Below are positions 43,331 to 52,334 of a DNA stretch of 64,000 nucleotides, piece by piece (positions within the stretch are counted from its first letter, which is position 1; every line of letters begins with the position of its first letter). The position numbers and the translations under genes were made by a program. The stretch comes from Gloeotrichia echinulata CP02 (GTDB lineage: Bacteria; Cyanobacteriota; Cyanobacteriia; Cyanobacteriales; Nostocaceae), in contig CP051187.1 of NCBI GenBank assembly GCA_038087035.1, positions 1 through 64,000 on the forward strand, given 5' to 3'. Under the pieces are notes generated by a model. The model ran no database searches. It was not told where the DNA came from and saw only the letters and a list, made by a program, of their open reading frames with translations.

Positions 43331-43685
43331 TAATGGAACTCATACGCCTAATTCAGTCTAGGAAATCTCAACTACAGGAAATATGTCCAAGAATGTCTAA
43401 AGTTGAGATAGCAGTAAGATGGTGTTTTATGCCAAACTGTTATTTAGGTTAAACCAAATCTTTCAAGGTGTAGACATAAAAAAAAAGTTTTTCTTCACGC
43501 TGTTTGTGTCTTTATGGTTAAAAAACATTTTCCAACCCCAAAGACGCGATCGCAGACCGTTTCGTCGAGAAAGACCAGTTAGTTAAATGCGCTGTTCTAT
43601 TTAAAGAGCTAATTTAATAGCTTAGGCTTATAATGATGGCGCTCGTATTTGTTTTTAATCCAGCTGCTTGAAAAAACATGTTGTA

Positions 43686-44384
43686 ATGGAAGACCGATAT
43701 AGTCCACAGCCACCCGCCCATCCCTGGATGCTCACTGCTCCCTTTTTTCAAGGTTTGCCAGAAATTGTTGTGGAACTAGCTCTCAGCCATCTTGTAACTC
43801 GCACTCACCCAGCCAACCAAGTGATTCTGTTGGAAAATGACTGGGGTGGTTCTGTGTATTTTATTGTAGACGGTTGGGTGAAAATTCGTACATACAATTT
43901 AGAAGGAAAAGAAGTAACGCTGAATATTATTGGTAAGGGGGAATTGTTTGGGGAAATGGCGGCGCTAGATGAAGTACCTCGCTCTACTGATGTAATTACT
44001 CTAACCCCCACTGTAATTGGCAGTATGCCATCTCAGGATTTTGTGAAGTTACTTCAAACAGAACCAATGGCTGGTATGCGATTGTCACAATTAATGGCAC
44101 GACGCTTGCGCCAAGTGAATCGCCGACTACGGTTGCGGGAATCTGATAGTCAGTCGCGGGTAGCAGATACTTTACTGTTTTTAGCAGAAGGACAGGGAAA
44201 AAAAGCGCAGACAGGCACAGAAATTCCCAATTTACCTCATCGGGAATTGAGTAGCTTGAGTGGATTGGCGCGGGAAACAGTTACACGAGTCTTGACCAGG
44301 CTAGAAAAAAAAGGGTTGATTAGAAGGGATCAGGACATTATTTGTATTCCCGATTTGTCAGCCCTAGAAAAAATGATCGTCTAA
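43686..44384 (+). CDS. Crp/Fnr family transcriptional regulator
   Basis: A 232-residue regulator: a cyclic-nucleotide-binding-like beta-roll (about 20-130, with GSVYFIVDGWVKIRTYN and GKGELFGEMAALDEVPRSTD) and a C-terminal winged helix (LSSLSGLARETVTRVLTRLEKKGLI). The GEMAALDEVPRSTD cassette resembles the phosphate-binding loop of CRP, where GE..AL...PR(S/T) is needed for cAMP binding, so cAMP binding is plausible. It is not NtcA. I prefer the ATG at 43686 to a TTG six codons earlier. DUF2232 follows 84 bp downstream, possibly co-transcribed. Confidence 0.92.
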   Translation: MEDRYSPQPPAHPWMLTAPFFQGLPEIVVELALSHLVTRTHPANQVILLENDWGGSVYFIVDGWVKIRTYNLEGKEVTLNIIGKGELFGEMAALDEVPRSTDVITLTPTVIGSMPSQDFVKLLQTEPMAGMRLSQLMARRLRQVNRRLRLRESDSQSRVADTLLFLAEGQGKKAQTGTEIPNLPHRELSSLSGLARETVTRVLTRLEKKGLIRRDQDIICIPDLSALEKMIV

Positions 44385-44468
44385 CAAGGGACTTGCAAAT
44401 AAAAAAATATCCAATAGAGAAAATATATGTGCCAGTTATGTAAGTCCTGATTTGGAGTTCAGTGAAAT

Positions 44469-45206
44469 ATGAGCATTTCAAATTCTCTACCAGACGAGCC
44501 TGAGCAAGAACCATCCCCTGAATCGCAAATAGCCCAAAATCAATGGGTAGATAGACAACAGAAGTTAGCGCGACCCCAACTAAAAGTTGATGCACCCCTG
44601 CGGATGGTAGAAACGGCGTTTTTAGCCAGTACTGCTAGCTTGCTCTGGTTTATTAACTTTTACTTTCCTTTGGGGCCGGTTTTGCGGATATTTTTTCCCG
44701 TACCCATCGCTCTAGTTTACCTGCGTTGGGGCAAACGAGCCGCCTGGATGGCAGCTGTCACCTCTGGGCTACTATTAGCGGTACTGATGGGACCTGTCCG
44801 TAGTCTGCTGTTTGTTATGCCCTTCGCTTTCATGGGCGTGCTGTTGGGGGCGACATGGTATCGTCGTGTAGGCTGGATTGTGTCTATCACCTTGGGGACG
44901 TTGTTGGGGACTTTGGGGGCATTTTTTCGGGTGTGGTTGCTCTCGGTGTTATCGGGTGAAGACCTATGGATTTATATGATTAACTATGTAACAGATATCA
45001 CAGAATGGATATTTCTGATGCTGGGATTATTGACTAGTCCCAGTGTGTTTTTGATTCAATTAGGGGCGATCGCTTTGATTGTATTCAACAACTTTATCTA
45101 CCTGTTTGTCGTACACCTAGCAGCATGGCTACTGTTAGATCGTCTGGGAAATCCCATCTCTCGCCCCCCTCACTGGGTGCAAGTTTTAATGGATTATGAA
45201 GCGTAG
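44469..45206 (+). CDS. DUF2232 membrane protein
   Basis: A 245-residue protein with a Glu/Gln-rich soluble start (about 1-45) and about six hydrophobic helices. The first is VETAFLASTASLLWFINFYF, and typical elements include GPVLRIFFPVPIALVYLRWG. The family is an uncharacterised membrane protein, weakly like ECF-transporter S components. Same direction as the Crp gene. Function unknown. Confidence 0.85.
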   Translation: MSISNSLPDEPEQEPSPESQIAQNQWVDRQQKLARPQLKVDAPLRMVETAFLASTASLLWFINFYFPLGPVLRIFFPVPIALVYLRWGKRAAWMAAVTSGLLLAVLMGPVRSLLFVMPFAFMGVLLGATWYRRVGWIVSITLGTLLGTLGAFFRVWLLSVLSGEDLWIYMINYVTDITEWIFLMLGLLTSPSVFLIQLGAIALIVFNNFIYLFVVHLAAWLLLDRLGNPISRPPHWVQVLMDYEA

Positions 45207-45290
45207 TCATTGGTCATTGGTCATTAGTAACTGGACAACTGACTAATGATAATTGACAACTGACAACTGACAACTGACTAATGACAACTG
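45207..45290. repeat. STRR array running into a start codon
   Basis: TTGGTCA units, then TGACAACTGACTAA-type units, the last giving the ATG (45281) of the next gene. Confidence 0.85.
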
Positions 45291-46441
45291 ACTTAATTCG
45301 CATTTATACGCAAATTGCACAGGGTAAAGCCTGGATAGCTAAGTATCGCGGTCGTTTACCAATATTTGCTTGTGTTTTAGGATTTACTGAAACTGGTTTG
45401 ATCCCAGGAATTTCAGCGGCTGGACGCACTCCAGAGGATCGAAAATTTACTGCTTGTGCTGATGCCGAGTTTTTATACTACGGGGCAGAACACAAGCCCG
45501 TATATCCCCTACCACCACTGGCGGCGGGGGCCTCACCAGTGGTGATTTCCCGCGCTGTAGTTGAGGCGCTGAAAATGCCAGTTTATTTATTTAATGCTGG
45601 ATTACCTTACCCCTGTGCTGTGCCCACAATTGATTTGGGTGGGACTCCTGCTAGGTGTTTAAGTCTAGGCGCGGCGATGGAATTAGCGACAGTACACCAC
45701 TTGCTAGAACAAGGACTGGTTTGGGGTTCTCAGCTGGCTGCTAATATTCCACAGGGCTATGTGATTTTAGGTGAGTGTGTTGTGGGAGGAACCACCACAG
45801 CCTTGGCAATTTTAACAGGCTTAGGTATCGAAGCTGTAGGAAAAGTTAACAGTAGCCATCCTGTTTGTAACCACGAACAAAAGTGGGCGGTGGTACAGGC
45901 TGGACTAGAGAAGTTGAGGGGCGGAGGGGGTGAGGAAGGGAAAGATTTTCTATCCCCAATGCAAAATCCGATTGATCCCCTGCATTTGGTAGCTGGGGTG
46001 GGTGATCCGATGCAAGTGGTGGTAGCAGGAATGGCGATCGCTGCTAGTCGCAGTTGTGGTGTTTTGCTGGCGGGTGGGACGCAAATGCTGGCGGTTTATG
46101 CTCTAATCAATGCGATCGCTCACAATTACGCTTTATCTTGGCGCCCTGAAGAGGTCGTCGTTGGCACAACCCGCTGGGTGGCAGAAGACCCCACTGGTGC
46201 TACGGTGGAATTAGCCCGCAGCATAAATAATCAGGGGAATACCCCTTGCCTACTGGCTACTGGGCTAAGTTTTGCTGATTCTCGTTATCCCCAACTCCAA
46301 GCCTATGAGCAGGGTTTTGTCAAGGAAGGTGTGGGCGCTGGAGGTGCGGGGATCGCTGCACATATAAGCTTGAATTGGCAGCAATCCCAGCTTTTGCAAG
46401 GGATTGAAGCACAACTTGATCGGCTGAGTAGGGTTGACTAA
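45281..46441 (+). CDS. CobT-like/TIGR00303 phosphoribosyltransferase family protein
   Basis: A 386-residue protein of the UPF0284/TIGR00303 family, related to nicotinate-nucleotide-dimethylbenzimidazole phosphoribosyltransferase (CobT), which makes the lower ligand of cobalamin. Features: FTETGLIPGISAAGRTPEDR near the N-terminus, a glycine-rich GECVVGGTTTALAILTGLG, and LLAGGTQMLAVYALI. Unlike CobT it contains no clear catalytic Glu motif that I can identify. Start ATG lies inside an STRR, giving MTTD. Cobalamin context is limited to cobM at the window end. A role in lower-ligand activation is plausible but unproven. Confidence 0.85.
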   Translation: MTTDLIRIYTQIAQGKAWIAKYRGRLPIFACVLGFTETGLIPGISAAGRTPEDRKFTACADAEFLYYGAEHKPVYPLPPLAAGASPVVISRAVVEALKMPVYLFNAGLPYPCAVPTIDLGGTPARCLSLGAAMELATVHHLLEQGLVWGSQLAANIPQGYVILGECVVGGTTTALAILTGLGIEAVGKVNSSHPVCNHEQKWAVVQAGLEKLRGGGGEEGKDFLSPMQNPIDPLHLVAGVGDPMQVVVAGMAIAASRSCGVLLAGGTQMLAVYALINAIAHNYALSWRPEEVVVGTTRWVAEDPTGATVELARSINNQGNTPCLLATGLSFADSRYPQLQAYEQGFVKEGVGAGGAGIAAHISLNWQQSQLLQGIEAQLDRLSRVD

Positions 46442-46495
46442 GCCAATTTTAGATTTTAGATTTTAGATTTTAGATTTTAGATTTTACATTGTTTC
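46442..46495. repeat. STRR array (TTTTAGA)
   Basis: Five TTTTAGA units directly after the stop of the CobT-like gene. Confidence 0.85.
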
Positions 46496-46518
46496 GGTAC
46501 CTTGCAGCGGCAACGGAT

Positions 46519-46556
46519 TAGAATCCCCGGACTTTAGGGATGGGGTAGATGTCAAC
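46519..46556 (+). repeat. Solo IS605-type end
   Basis: GAATCCCCGGACTTTAGGG then ATGGGGTAGATGTCAAC, the same pattern as 43293-43330 (GAATCCCC...GTGTCAAC). No transposase in the neighbourhood. Confidence 0.55.
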
Positions 46557-46564
46557 TATAGAAA

Positions 46565-46939
46565 TTAATGAATTCTTTCTCGGAGCAATTGTTCTTCCAA
46601 GGCCGCAATGCGATTGTATGCTGCGGTTAATTGCGCTGTGAGTCGTTGTATTTGAATTGCGGGTGTTAGGTGTTTATCTGTATCTTGACGATTTATGTCG
46701 GCATAAATGTCATCTACCAAAATATCCTTGTGTTCCAGTTGTGAATTGAAATTGATATTTCTCTTGAATTCGTAGGGCACAGCTTCGCTATTCGGCAAAT
46801 AATTATCTCTTGGGTGCGTTTTGTTTAAAGAAGACTCTGATAAAGCTGCAGATACTTTGCTATCAAGCCGCTCAATCACTTGGTAGAGGGCATCCACTTT
46901 TTCGCCTAAAGTCAGGATTTGCTTCTGTAATGGCTCCAT
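46565..46939 (-). CDS. Small coiled-coil protein, unknown function
   Basis: A 124-residue soluble protein. Both ends are helical coiled coil (EPLQKQILTLGEKVDALYQV and IQRLTAQLTAAYNRIAALEE), with a polar middle (about 40-85). It has no motif I recognise. It looks like a short conserved cyanobacterial protein. The start ATG is at 46939. Confidence 0.6.
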   Translation of the reverse strand: MEPLQKQILTLGEKVDALYQVIERLDSKVSAALSESSLNKTHPRDNYLPNSEAVPYEFKRNINFNSQLEHKDILVDDIYADINRQDTDKHLTPAIQIQRLTAQLTAAYNRIAALEEQLLRERIH

Positions 46940-47667
46940 TTAATACCCTCAACCGCATAATGGCATAGTTTATTCTATGGTATTCAATTTACTCGCAATG
47001 TTAAGCATACTTATGAATTATTTAATTATTCATATTTTATTTTGTAATATGTTACGTAATTCATTAATCAGCAATATATCTTAGGACTTACGCACTCGTT
47101 ATGAAAAATCAAGGGTTTAGGTTGGGCATGGGGCATGGGGCATAGGGCATAGGGCATAGGGCAGGAAAAATTCACCAATGCCCTATGCCCTATGCCCCAT
47201 GCCCTAAAGAATTAATCAAGATTGAACGCACCCCATCTAAATCAAAGATTATAGATGGGGATTCGTGCGCTAAGAAGCTGTAATACTTCTTGAGCGTTAC
47301 CAGGGTTACTGGCGTTCTCAGTGTGTCGTTAGAACTTTCGCTGACGTTGGCGAAGCCTGCGCTCCGCGCATACACCCTAGTAAAAAGTATTATTAATATA
47401 ATGACTTTTTACTCGTTATAAACAATTAGTGAAATTGGTCTATGTCTCCGGCTGTAAAGCTTTTACAGTACCGCAAAAACTAATTATTAGAATTATAGCA
47501 TGAAAGAATAATTGTTGCTGCGCGTTTTATACATGTGTAGCTTACCACACCTAAAATGTAGATATTTTTATAGTATTTTTAGGTGGGGACTGCGCGAAAC
47601 ATTTTTGTTCAATGAGAGTAATCTCAAGCGCTATACTGAACATGCGGTTCTTTCAAGTCCAAAATCG
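46940..47667. other. Repeat-rich spacer before the solute-binding protein
   Basis: Contains the MITE left end and STRR (47093-47215), a dispersed motif (GCTGACGTTGGCGAAGCCTG), an inverted repeat AGTAAAAAGT/ACTTTTTACT (47379-47388, 47404-47413) and a palindrome CTGTAAAGCTTTTACAG at about 47452. The open frame upstream of 47668 (from 47512) does not look coding. The two palindromes may be operators. Confidence 0.5.
47093..47215. repeat. AGGACTTACGC-family element, right end lost
   Basis: Left end TAGGACTTACGCACTCGTTA, then GGGGCATGGGGCATAGGG and complementary CCCTATGCCC units, as in 4902-5049. No inverted right end follows. Confidence 0.65.
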
Positions 47668-48819
47668 ATGGATCGACGGTCTTTTTTGCTCAGTACAAGT
47701 GGACTAGCACTTTCACAGATGCTGATTGGCTGTAATGGAAACAAGCAGACGCAGCTCAAAGTACAGTTATTAAAAGGTTCTATACCTAGTCTGGTAGTTA
47801 ATGAGTTTGACAAAAGGTTGGGAAAAAAGGTAGACTTAAAGTTTGCCCCCTCAGAGCAAATACAGGATTTATTTAAGCAATTACAAAGTTGGCAGCAACG
47901 ACCAAAAGCCACTGATGAGAAGGGATGGAATCGTTTTATACCATTTGGGCAAGGTCAAAAAACGCCTGTAGCAAACCTAGTGACATTGGGGGATTACTGG
48001 CTAAAAGCAGCAATTGAACAGAAACTGATTCAACCTCTAGAAGCGGTGGAGGTAAAACAGTGGTCTACTTTAGATGACAAGTGGAAAAAACTGGTAACGC
48101 GCAACGACCAAGGTAATCTAGATGGTCAAGGAAAAGTTTGGGCAGCTCCCTACCGCTGGGGTAGTACAGTTATAGTTTACAATCGTGACAAGTTTGAAAA
48201 ATTGGGTTGGACGCCAAAAGATTGGAGTGATTTGTGGCGCACTGAACTGCGATCGCAAATTTCCCTCTTAAATCATCCACGAGAAGTGATTGGTTTAGTT
48301 TTAAAGAAGCTAGGAAAATCATATAATACAGAGAATCTTGACCAAGTTCCCAACTTGGAACAGGAACTACAAACATTGAACCAACAGGTAAAGTTCTACA
48401 GTTCCAATACCTACCTACAACCCCTAATCCTCGGAGATACTTGGTTAGCAGTTGGTTGGTCTGACGATGTAGTATCTGTTCTGGCGCGTTATCCCCAACT
48501 GGCTGCAGTTATTCCTCAATCAGGAACAGCATTGTGGACAGATTTATGGGTATGTCCGGCTGGTGTTGCCAAAGATCCTCTATCATATCAATGGATTGAT
48601 TATTGTTTGCAACCAAGCGCTGCTAAACAAATTTCTCTGTTGACCAAAAGTAATTCACCAATTCCGACTAATATTGTTCCATCTGATATTCAGCAATCAT
48701 TACAAAACCTGTTACTGAGCAATCGTGAAGTTTTGGACAAAAGTGAATTTTTGCTTCCCTTATCTGTTGCGATAGTCAAGCAATACGAGTCTTTATTCAC
48801 GAAAATCAAAGTTAGTTAG
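47668..48819 (+). CDS. ABC transporter solute-binding lipoprotein (PotD-like)
   Basis: A 383-residue periplasmic binding protein. From the ATG at 47668 it starts MDRRSFLLSTSGLALSQMLI and then GC: a twin-arginine-like RR, a hydrophobic stretch and a lipobox LIGC, so it should be a membrane-anchored lipoprotein. The rest resembles spermidine/putrescine or iron-type binding proteins (WAAPYRWGSTVIVYNRDKF, WVCPAGVAKDPLSYQWIDYC). The longer frame from 47512 would bury the signal peptide and is unlikely. No permease or ATPase is adjacent. Confidence 0.85.
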   Translation: MDRRSFLLSTSGLALSQMLIGCNGNKQTQLKVQLLKGSIPSLVVNEFDKRLGKKVDLKFAPSEQIQDLFKQLQSWQQRPKATDEKGWNRFIPFGQGQKTPVANLVTLGDYWLKAAIEQKLIQPLEAVEVKQWSTLDDKWKKLVTRNDQGNLDGQGKVWAAPYRWGSTVIVYNRDKFEKLGWTPKDWSDLWRTELRSQISLLNHPREVIGLVLKKLGKSYNTENLDQVPNLEQELQTLNQQVKFYSSNTYLQPLILGDTWLAVGWSDDVVSVLARYPQLAAVIPQSGTALWTDLWVCPAGVAKDPLSYQWIDYCLQPSAAKQISLLTKSNSPIPTNIVPSDIQQSLQNLLLSNREVLDKSEFLLPLSVAIVKQYESLFTKIKVS

Positions 48820-48868
48820 GGATTAGGGATTAGGGATTAGGGATTAGGGATTAGGGATTAGGTATTAG
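48815..48868. repeat. STRR array (TTAGGGA)
   Basis: Seven to eight TTAGGGA units directly after the stop of the solute-binding protein. Confidence 0.85.
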
Positions 48869-48904
48869 GGAGAAAGTTTTCCGATCCAAAAAAGCTAACA
48901 AATG

Positions 48905-50071
48905 CTAACAAATGTCCGCTTTTTCTTCCTGCTTCAACCTGGAAGTGTCGGCACTATCCAGTCCACAGGCTAACACGGTCAATCTGACCGCTTCTTTTCT
49001 TAAATTAATAGCAGCATTCAAATCTCTGTTACACTCAAAACCGCAGTTATCACACTGGAACACTCTTTGAGACAGTGACAGAGATGATTTTTTCTCACCA
49101 CAATTAGAGCAAGTTTTACTACTAGGATAAAATCTATCCACAATGACTAACTTGCTCCCATATAGTTGAGTTTTGTATTCTAACTGACGACGAAACTCAT
49201 AAAAACCCATATCAGCTATAGCTTTAGACAACTTACCATTAGCTAACATCCCTGATACATTTAAATCTTCTATCCCTATGACTGCGTGGTTTTTGCTGAT
49301 ATAGGTGGTGATTTTATGTAATGTGTCTTTCCGAATGTTGGCTATTTTTTGATGTAGTCTGGCTATTTTTATTTGGGCTTTTCTATAATTACTTGAACCC
49401 ACTTGTTTATGCCGATTCAAGTATTGCATTTTCGCTAGTTTTTGCTCAGACTTTTTATAACTTTTTGCTCCTTCAAATACTTCTGTTGTTGATAATATTG
49501 CTAGATGATTTATACCTAGGTCAACTCCGACAAATTCTTCCTTTTTAGGGGTGTTGCTGGTTTCTAATGCTATTTTCCAGGAAATAAACCACTTGTTAGC
49601 TTGTTTACTGATTGTGACTGATTTTGGTTTATATCCAAACGGTAAAAGTTCATAGGTTTTCAACCACCCAATTACTGGAACTCTTATCTTCTTATGGTCT
49701 ATGTGAATTGCACCATCTAATGTAAAAGAATCATTTCTACCTTTTTTCTTGAAGTTGGGAAACCCTTTAACTTTGTTGAAAAAAGATTTAAAGGCATCTG
49801 ACAAATATCTTAATGCGTACTGAGGAGCGCATTTTGATACTTCATAATACCAAGGATGGGTAGATTTAACTGCTGCTACTAACCATTTATGTAAATCTAT
49901 GGCTGTAGGAAATTTAATTTTCTCATCAGGGTTTGTCCGATTATGTATGAGTACCTGTTGACATAATGCTAAACCTTGATTCCACGCATGTCTGGCTACT
50001 CCTGCGTGTTGTGCCAGTAGTAGACGTTGTTGTTTGTTTACCTTCAGTTGTGTCTTGAATCCTAGTATCAT
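48905..50071 (-). CDS. tnpB: RNA-guided nuclease TnpB (IS200/IS605 family)
   Basis: A 388-residue TnpB, the ancestor-type of Cas12, guided by an RNA from the element's right end. The RuvC triad is intact: Asp184 (GVDLGINHLA), Glu268 (IGIEDLNVSG) and Asp350 (ECNRDLNAAINLR). The zinc finger has Cys321/324 and Cys340/343. There is no tnpA (Y1 transposase) nearby, so the element is non-autonomous. The guide RNA would overlap the 3' end of the gene and extend toward 48840, but I see no clear right-end hairpin there. The gene looks functional. Confidence 0.92.
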   Translation of the reverse strand: MILGFKTQLKVNKQQRLLLAQHAGVARHAWNQGLALCQQVLIHNRTNPDEKIKFPTAIDLHKWLVAAVKSTHPWYYEVSKCAPQYALRYLSDAFKSFFNKVKGFPNFKKKGRNDSFTLDGAIHIDHKKIRVPVIGWLKTYELLPFGYKPKSVTISKQANKWFISWKIALETSNTPKKEEFVGVDLGINHLAILSTTEVFEGAKSYKKSEQKLAKMQYLNRHKQVGSSNYRKAQIKIARLHQKIANIRKDTLHKITTYISKNHAVIGIEDLNVSGMLANGKLSKAIADMGFYEFRRQLEYKTQLYGSKLVIVDRFYPSSKTCSNCGEKKSSLSLSQRVFQCDNCGFECNRDLNAAINLRKEAVRLTVLACGLDSADTSRLKQEEKADIC

Positions 50072-50199
50072 GATTGTATTTTACAGCCAAATGCCAAAGT
50101 AGTTACTCATAGCAGATGACTTGGCGTCGGAGCATAAGTGATTAATTGGTAGTAATTGTTAGCTTTTCAGTTACTGTTAATTAACCCCCAGTCCCCAGT

Positions 50200-50323
50200 C
50201 CCCAGCGATGCACTGAGCTTGCCGAAGTGTCCCCAGCGATGCACTGAGCTTGCCGAAGTGTCCCCAGCGATGCACTGAGCTTGCCGAAGTGTCCCCAGCG
50301 ATGCACTGAGCTTGCCGAAGTGT
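50200..50323. repeat. Perfect tandem repeat, 31 bp x 4
   Basis: Four identical copies of a unit starting CCCCAGCGATGCACTGAGCT and ending TGCCGAAGTGT (50200-50230, 50231-50261, 50262-50292, 50293-50323). CACT/AGTG form a small inverted pair in each. The flanks are CCCCAGT heptamers. Confidence 0.92.
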
Positions 50324-50337
50324 CCCCAGTCCCCACC

Positions 50338-50874
50338 TTACAGAGAACGGCGCCACCCTAATTTATTTTGAGCATTCATCTCGATAGTGCAAAATGCTGG
50401 ACTTGTATTAAAGTTACAAGTGTAAGCTGCCAAAAATTCTTTTTGATAATTGAAAACCCGAAGGTTGTAATTATTGTTCCGAGCAGCGGTACCCAAGCGA
50501 TTTACAAAGTCGTAGCGCTCCAAATAATCTAGTAAAGTCCAAATTTGCTGATTCACTATCAAATCTACACGAGCAGGTTCTTTATCAGAAGCTGGATATG
50601 CGATCCAGTTATCTAACAGCTTTCCCTCTGAGTTTTTTTTAGCAAACCATAAACTGGGAATCGTCAATTTATCTGGGTGAATGGTATTGGCTGTAATTAC
50701 AGAGTTTTTTGGCTTGTTCAATAAGTCGAGTTCTACGGGAACCTGAGAACGAGACGGTATTGAGTTAGTTTCGGCTTGTGTGGATTTAATAGGTAAAGCA
50801 AAAATTGTCGTGAGGCTAATGGTTAGTAGTAGCGATAGCGATGACTGGTAATAATGTACTTTATTTTTAGGCAT
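50338..50874 (-). CDS. Secreted protein of unknown function
   Basis: A 178-residue protein from the ATG at 50874. It has a clear signal peptide (MPKNKVHYYQSSLSLLLTIS, cleavage likely after STQA near residue 34). The mature part has SLWFAKKNSEGKLLDNWIAY, VDLIVNQQIWTLLDYLERYD and two cysteines near the end (TCNFNTSPAFC). The frame extends upstream to 50970 through a MITE fragment, which is why I chose the internal start. It resembles small secreted proteins widespread in Nostocales. No function known to me. Confidence 0.75.
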   Translation of the reverse strand: MPKNKVHYYQSSLSLLLTISLTTIFALPIKSTQAETNSIPSRSQVPVELDLLNKPKNSVITANTIHPDKLTIPSLWFAKKNSEGKLLDNWIAYPASDKEPARVDLIVNQQIWTLLDYLERYDFVNRLGTAARNNNYNLRVFNYQKEFLAAYTCNFNTSPAFCTIEMNAQNKLGWRRSL

Positions 50875-51113
50875 AGCTGATACTATTTTTAATGTGGGAT
50901 TATATCCAATTTGGCAATATGTAATTGGACATAATTGAACGTCTTTATATTTCAATATAGCGCTTTTCATTCAGATGCAGAAATACTGACACAATCTCAC
51001 GCCCAAACACCAAAACACAAAGAAAAACCTTTGCGCCTTCGCGCCTTCCCTACGGGACGCTGCGCGAATGCGTGAGATTTCATACAATATGACTTACTCG
51101 TTAATTCCCAACC

Positions 51114-52094
51114 TTAACCCAACCACCGCGCCGCATCTTTAGCGTGGTAGGTCAAAATCAAATCAGCACCAGCGCGTTTAAACGCAGTTAAGGTTTCCAT
51201 AACTACACGCTGTTCATCAATCCAGCCATTGAGTGCTGCAGCTTTGACCATCGCATATTCACCAGAAACATTGTAAGCGGCAACGGGTAAATTACTCGCT
51301 TCCTTGACCCGCCAGATTATATCCATATAGGCTAAAGCTGGCTTGACCATCAGCATATCAGCACCTTCGGCGATATCCAATTCAATTTCTTTAATCGCTT
51401 CGCGGGCGTTACCTGGGTCCATTTGGTAAGTTCTTCTGTCGCCAAATTGCGGTGTAGAGTCTGCTGCATCTCTGAACGGCCCATAATAAGCCGAAGCATA
51501 TTTAGCAGCATAGGACAAAATTGGCGTGTCTTGGAATCCTGCTTCATCCAAACCAGCACGAATTGCTTGGACAAAGCCATCCATCATCCCTGAAGGGGCG
51601 ATGATATCAGCACCGGCTTTGGCTTGAGAAACTGCTGTTTTTTTCAATAATTCCAAAGTGGGGTCATTTAAAACCCGTCCAGTCAAATCGCCGGTTTGCA
51701 AATAACCGCAGTGACCGTGACTTGTGTACTCACACAAACAAGTGTCAGCAATCACAATTAAATCTGGAACTGCTTGTTTGACAGCCGTTGCTGCTTTTTG
51801 TACAATACCACAATCGTGCCAAGCACCATTAGCATCGACATCTTTATCGGCAGGAATTCCAAATAGAATAATTGCGGGAATTCCTAAGTCATAAACCTCT
51901 TTTGCCTCTTCGACAATTTTGTCTACCGAAAGTTGGTAAACTCCAGGCATAGATCTGACTTCATTAGCAATTCTCTCCCCTGGTACAGCAAACAGTGGGT
52001 AAATTAAGTCACTTGTTGAGACAACAGTTTCGCGGACCATCCGACGTAGTTGAGGATGGTTACGTAGACGGCGGGGACGATGAGTTGGAAACAT
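51114..52094 (-). CDS. hemB: Delta-aminolevulinic acid dehydratase (porphobilinogen synthase)
   Basis: HemB condenses two 5-aminolevulinate molecules to porphobilinogen, feeding heme, chlorophyll, bilin and cobalamin synthesis. The 326-residue protein from MFPTHRPRRLR has the metal-binding cysteines DTCLCEYTSHGHCG, and the Schiff-base lysines in SYAAKYASAYYGPFRDA and DMLMVKPALAYMD. The three cysteines indicate the zinc-type active site rather than the Asp-rich magnesium type of plants. A TTG at 52130 extends the frame, but the ATG at 52094 gives the family start. Confidence 0.97.
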   Translation of the reverse strand: MFPTHRPRRLRNHPQLRRMVRETVVSTSDLIYPLFAVPGERIANEVRSMPGVYQLSVDKIVEEAKEVYDLGIPAIILFGIPADKDVDANGAWHDCGIVQKAATAVKQAVPDLIVIADTCLCEYTSHGHCGYLQTGDLTGRVLNDPTLELLKKTAVSQAKAGADIIAPSGMMDGFVQAIRAGLDEAGFQDTPILSYAAKYASAYYGPFRDAADSTPQFGDRRTYQMDPGNAREAIKEIELDIAEGADMLMVKPALAYMDIIWRVKEASNLPVAAYNVSGEYAMVKAAALNGWIDEQRVVMETLTAFKRAGADLILTYHAKDAARWLG

Positions 52095-52334
52095 AAAGTT
52101 TGATAAAGAAAAATTACGCAATATGGACAAAACACAAAGCGTCAGACAGACTACGAGCAGTGCTTAACTGTCCTTTGCCCTACAGGTTATGAATCTGTAG
52201 GGCAATTTTATATTCTACAGCTTGGTTGACATCTATCAGCAGCATTGCCAAAAAATAATCTTAAAAATTCTTTTCAATTAATTAACTCAATAATTTTATT
52301 GCAAATCTAAAATTGCAAATTTTTTGACTTTTGA

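Noticed and set aside
47512..47667. N-terminal extension of the solute-binding protein
   Set aside because: It would bury a clear lipoprotein signal peptide starting at 47668 and does not look like coding sequence.
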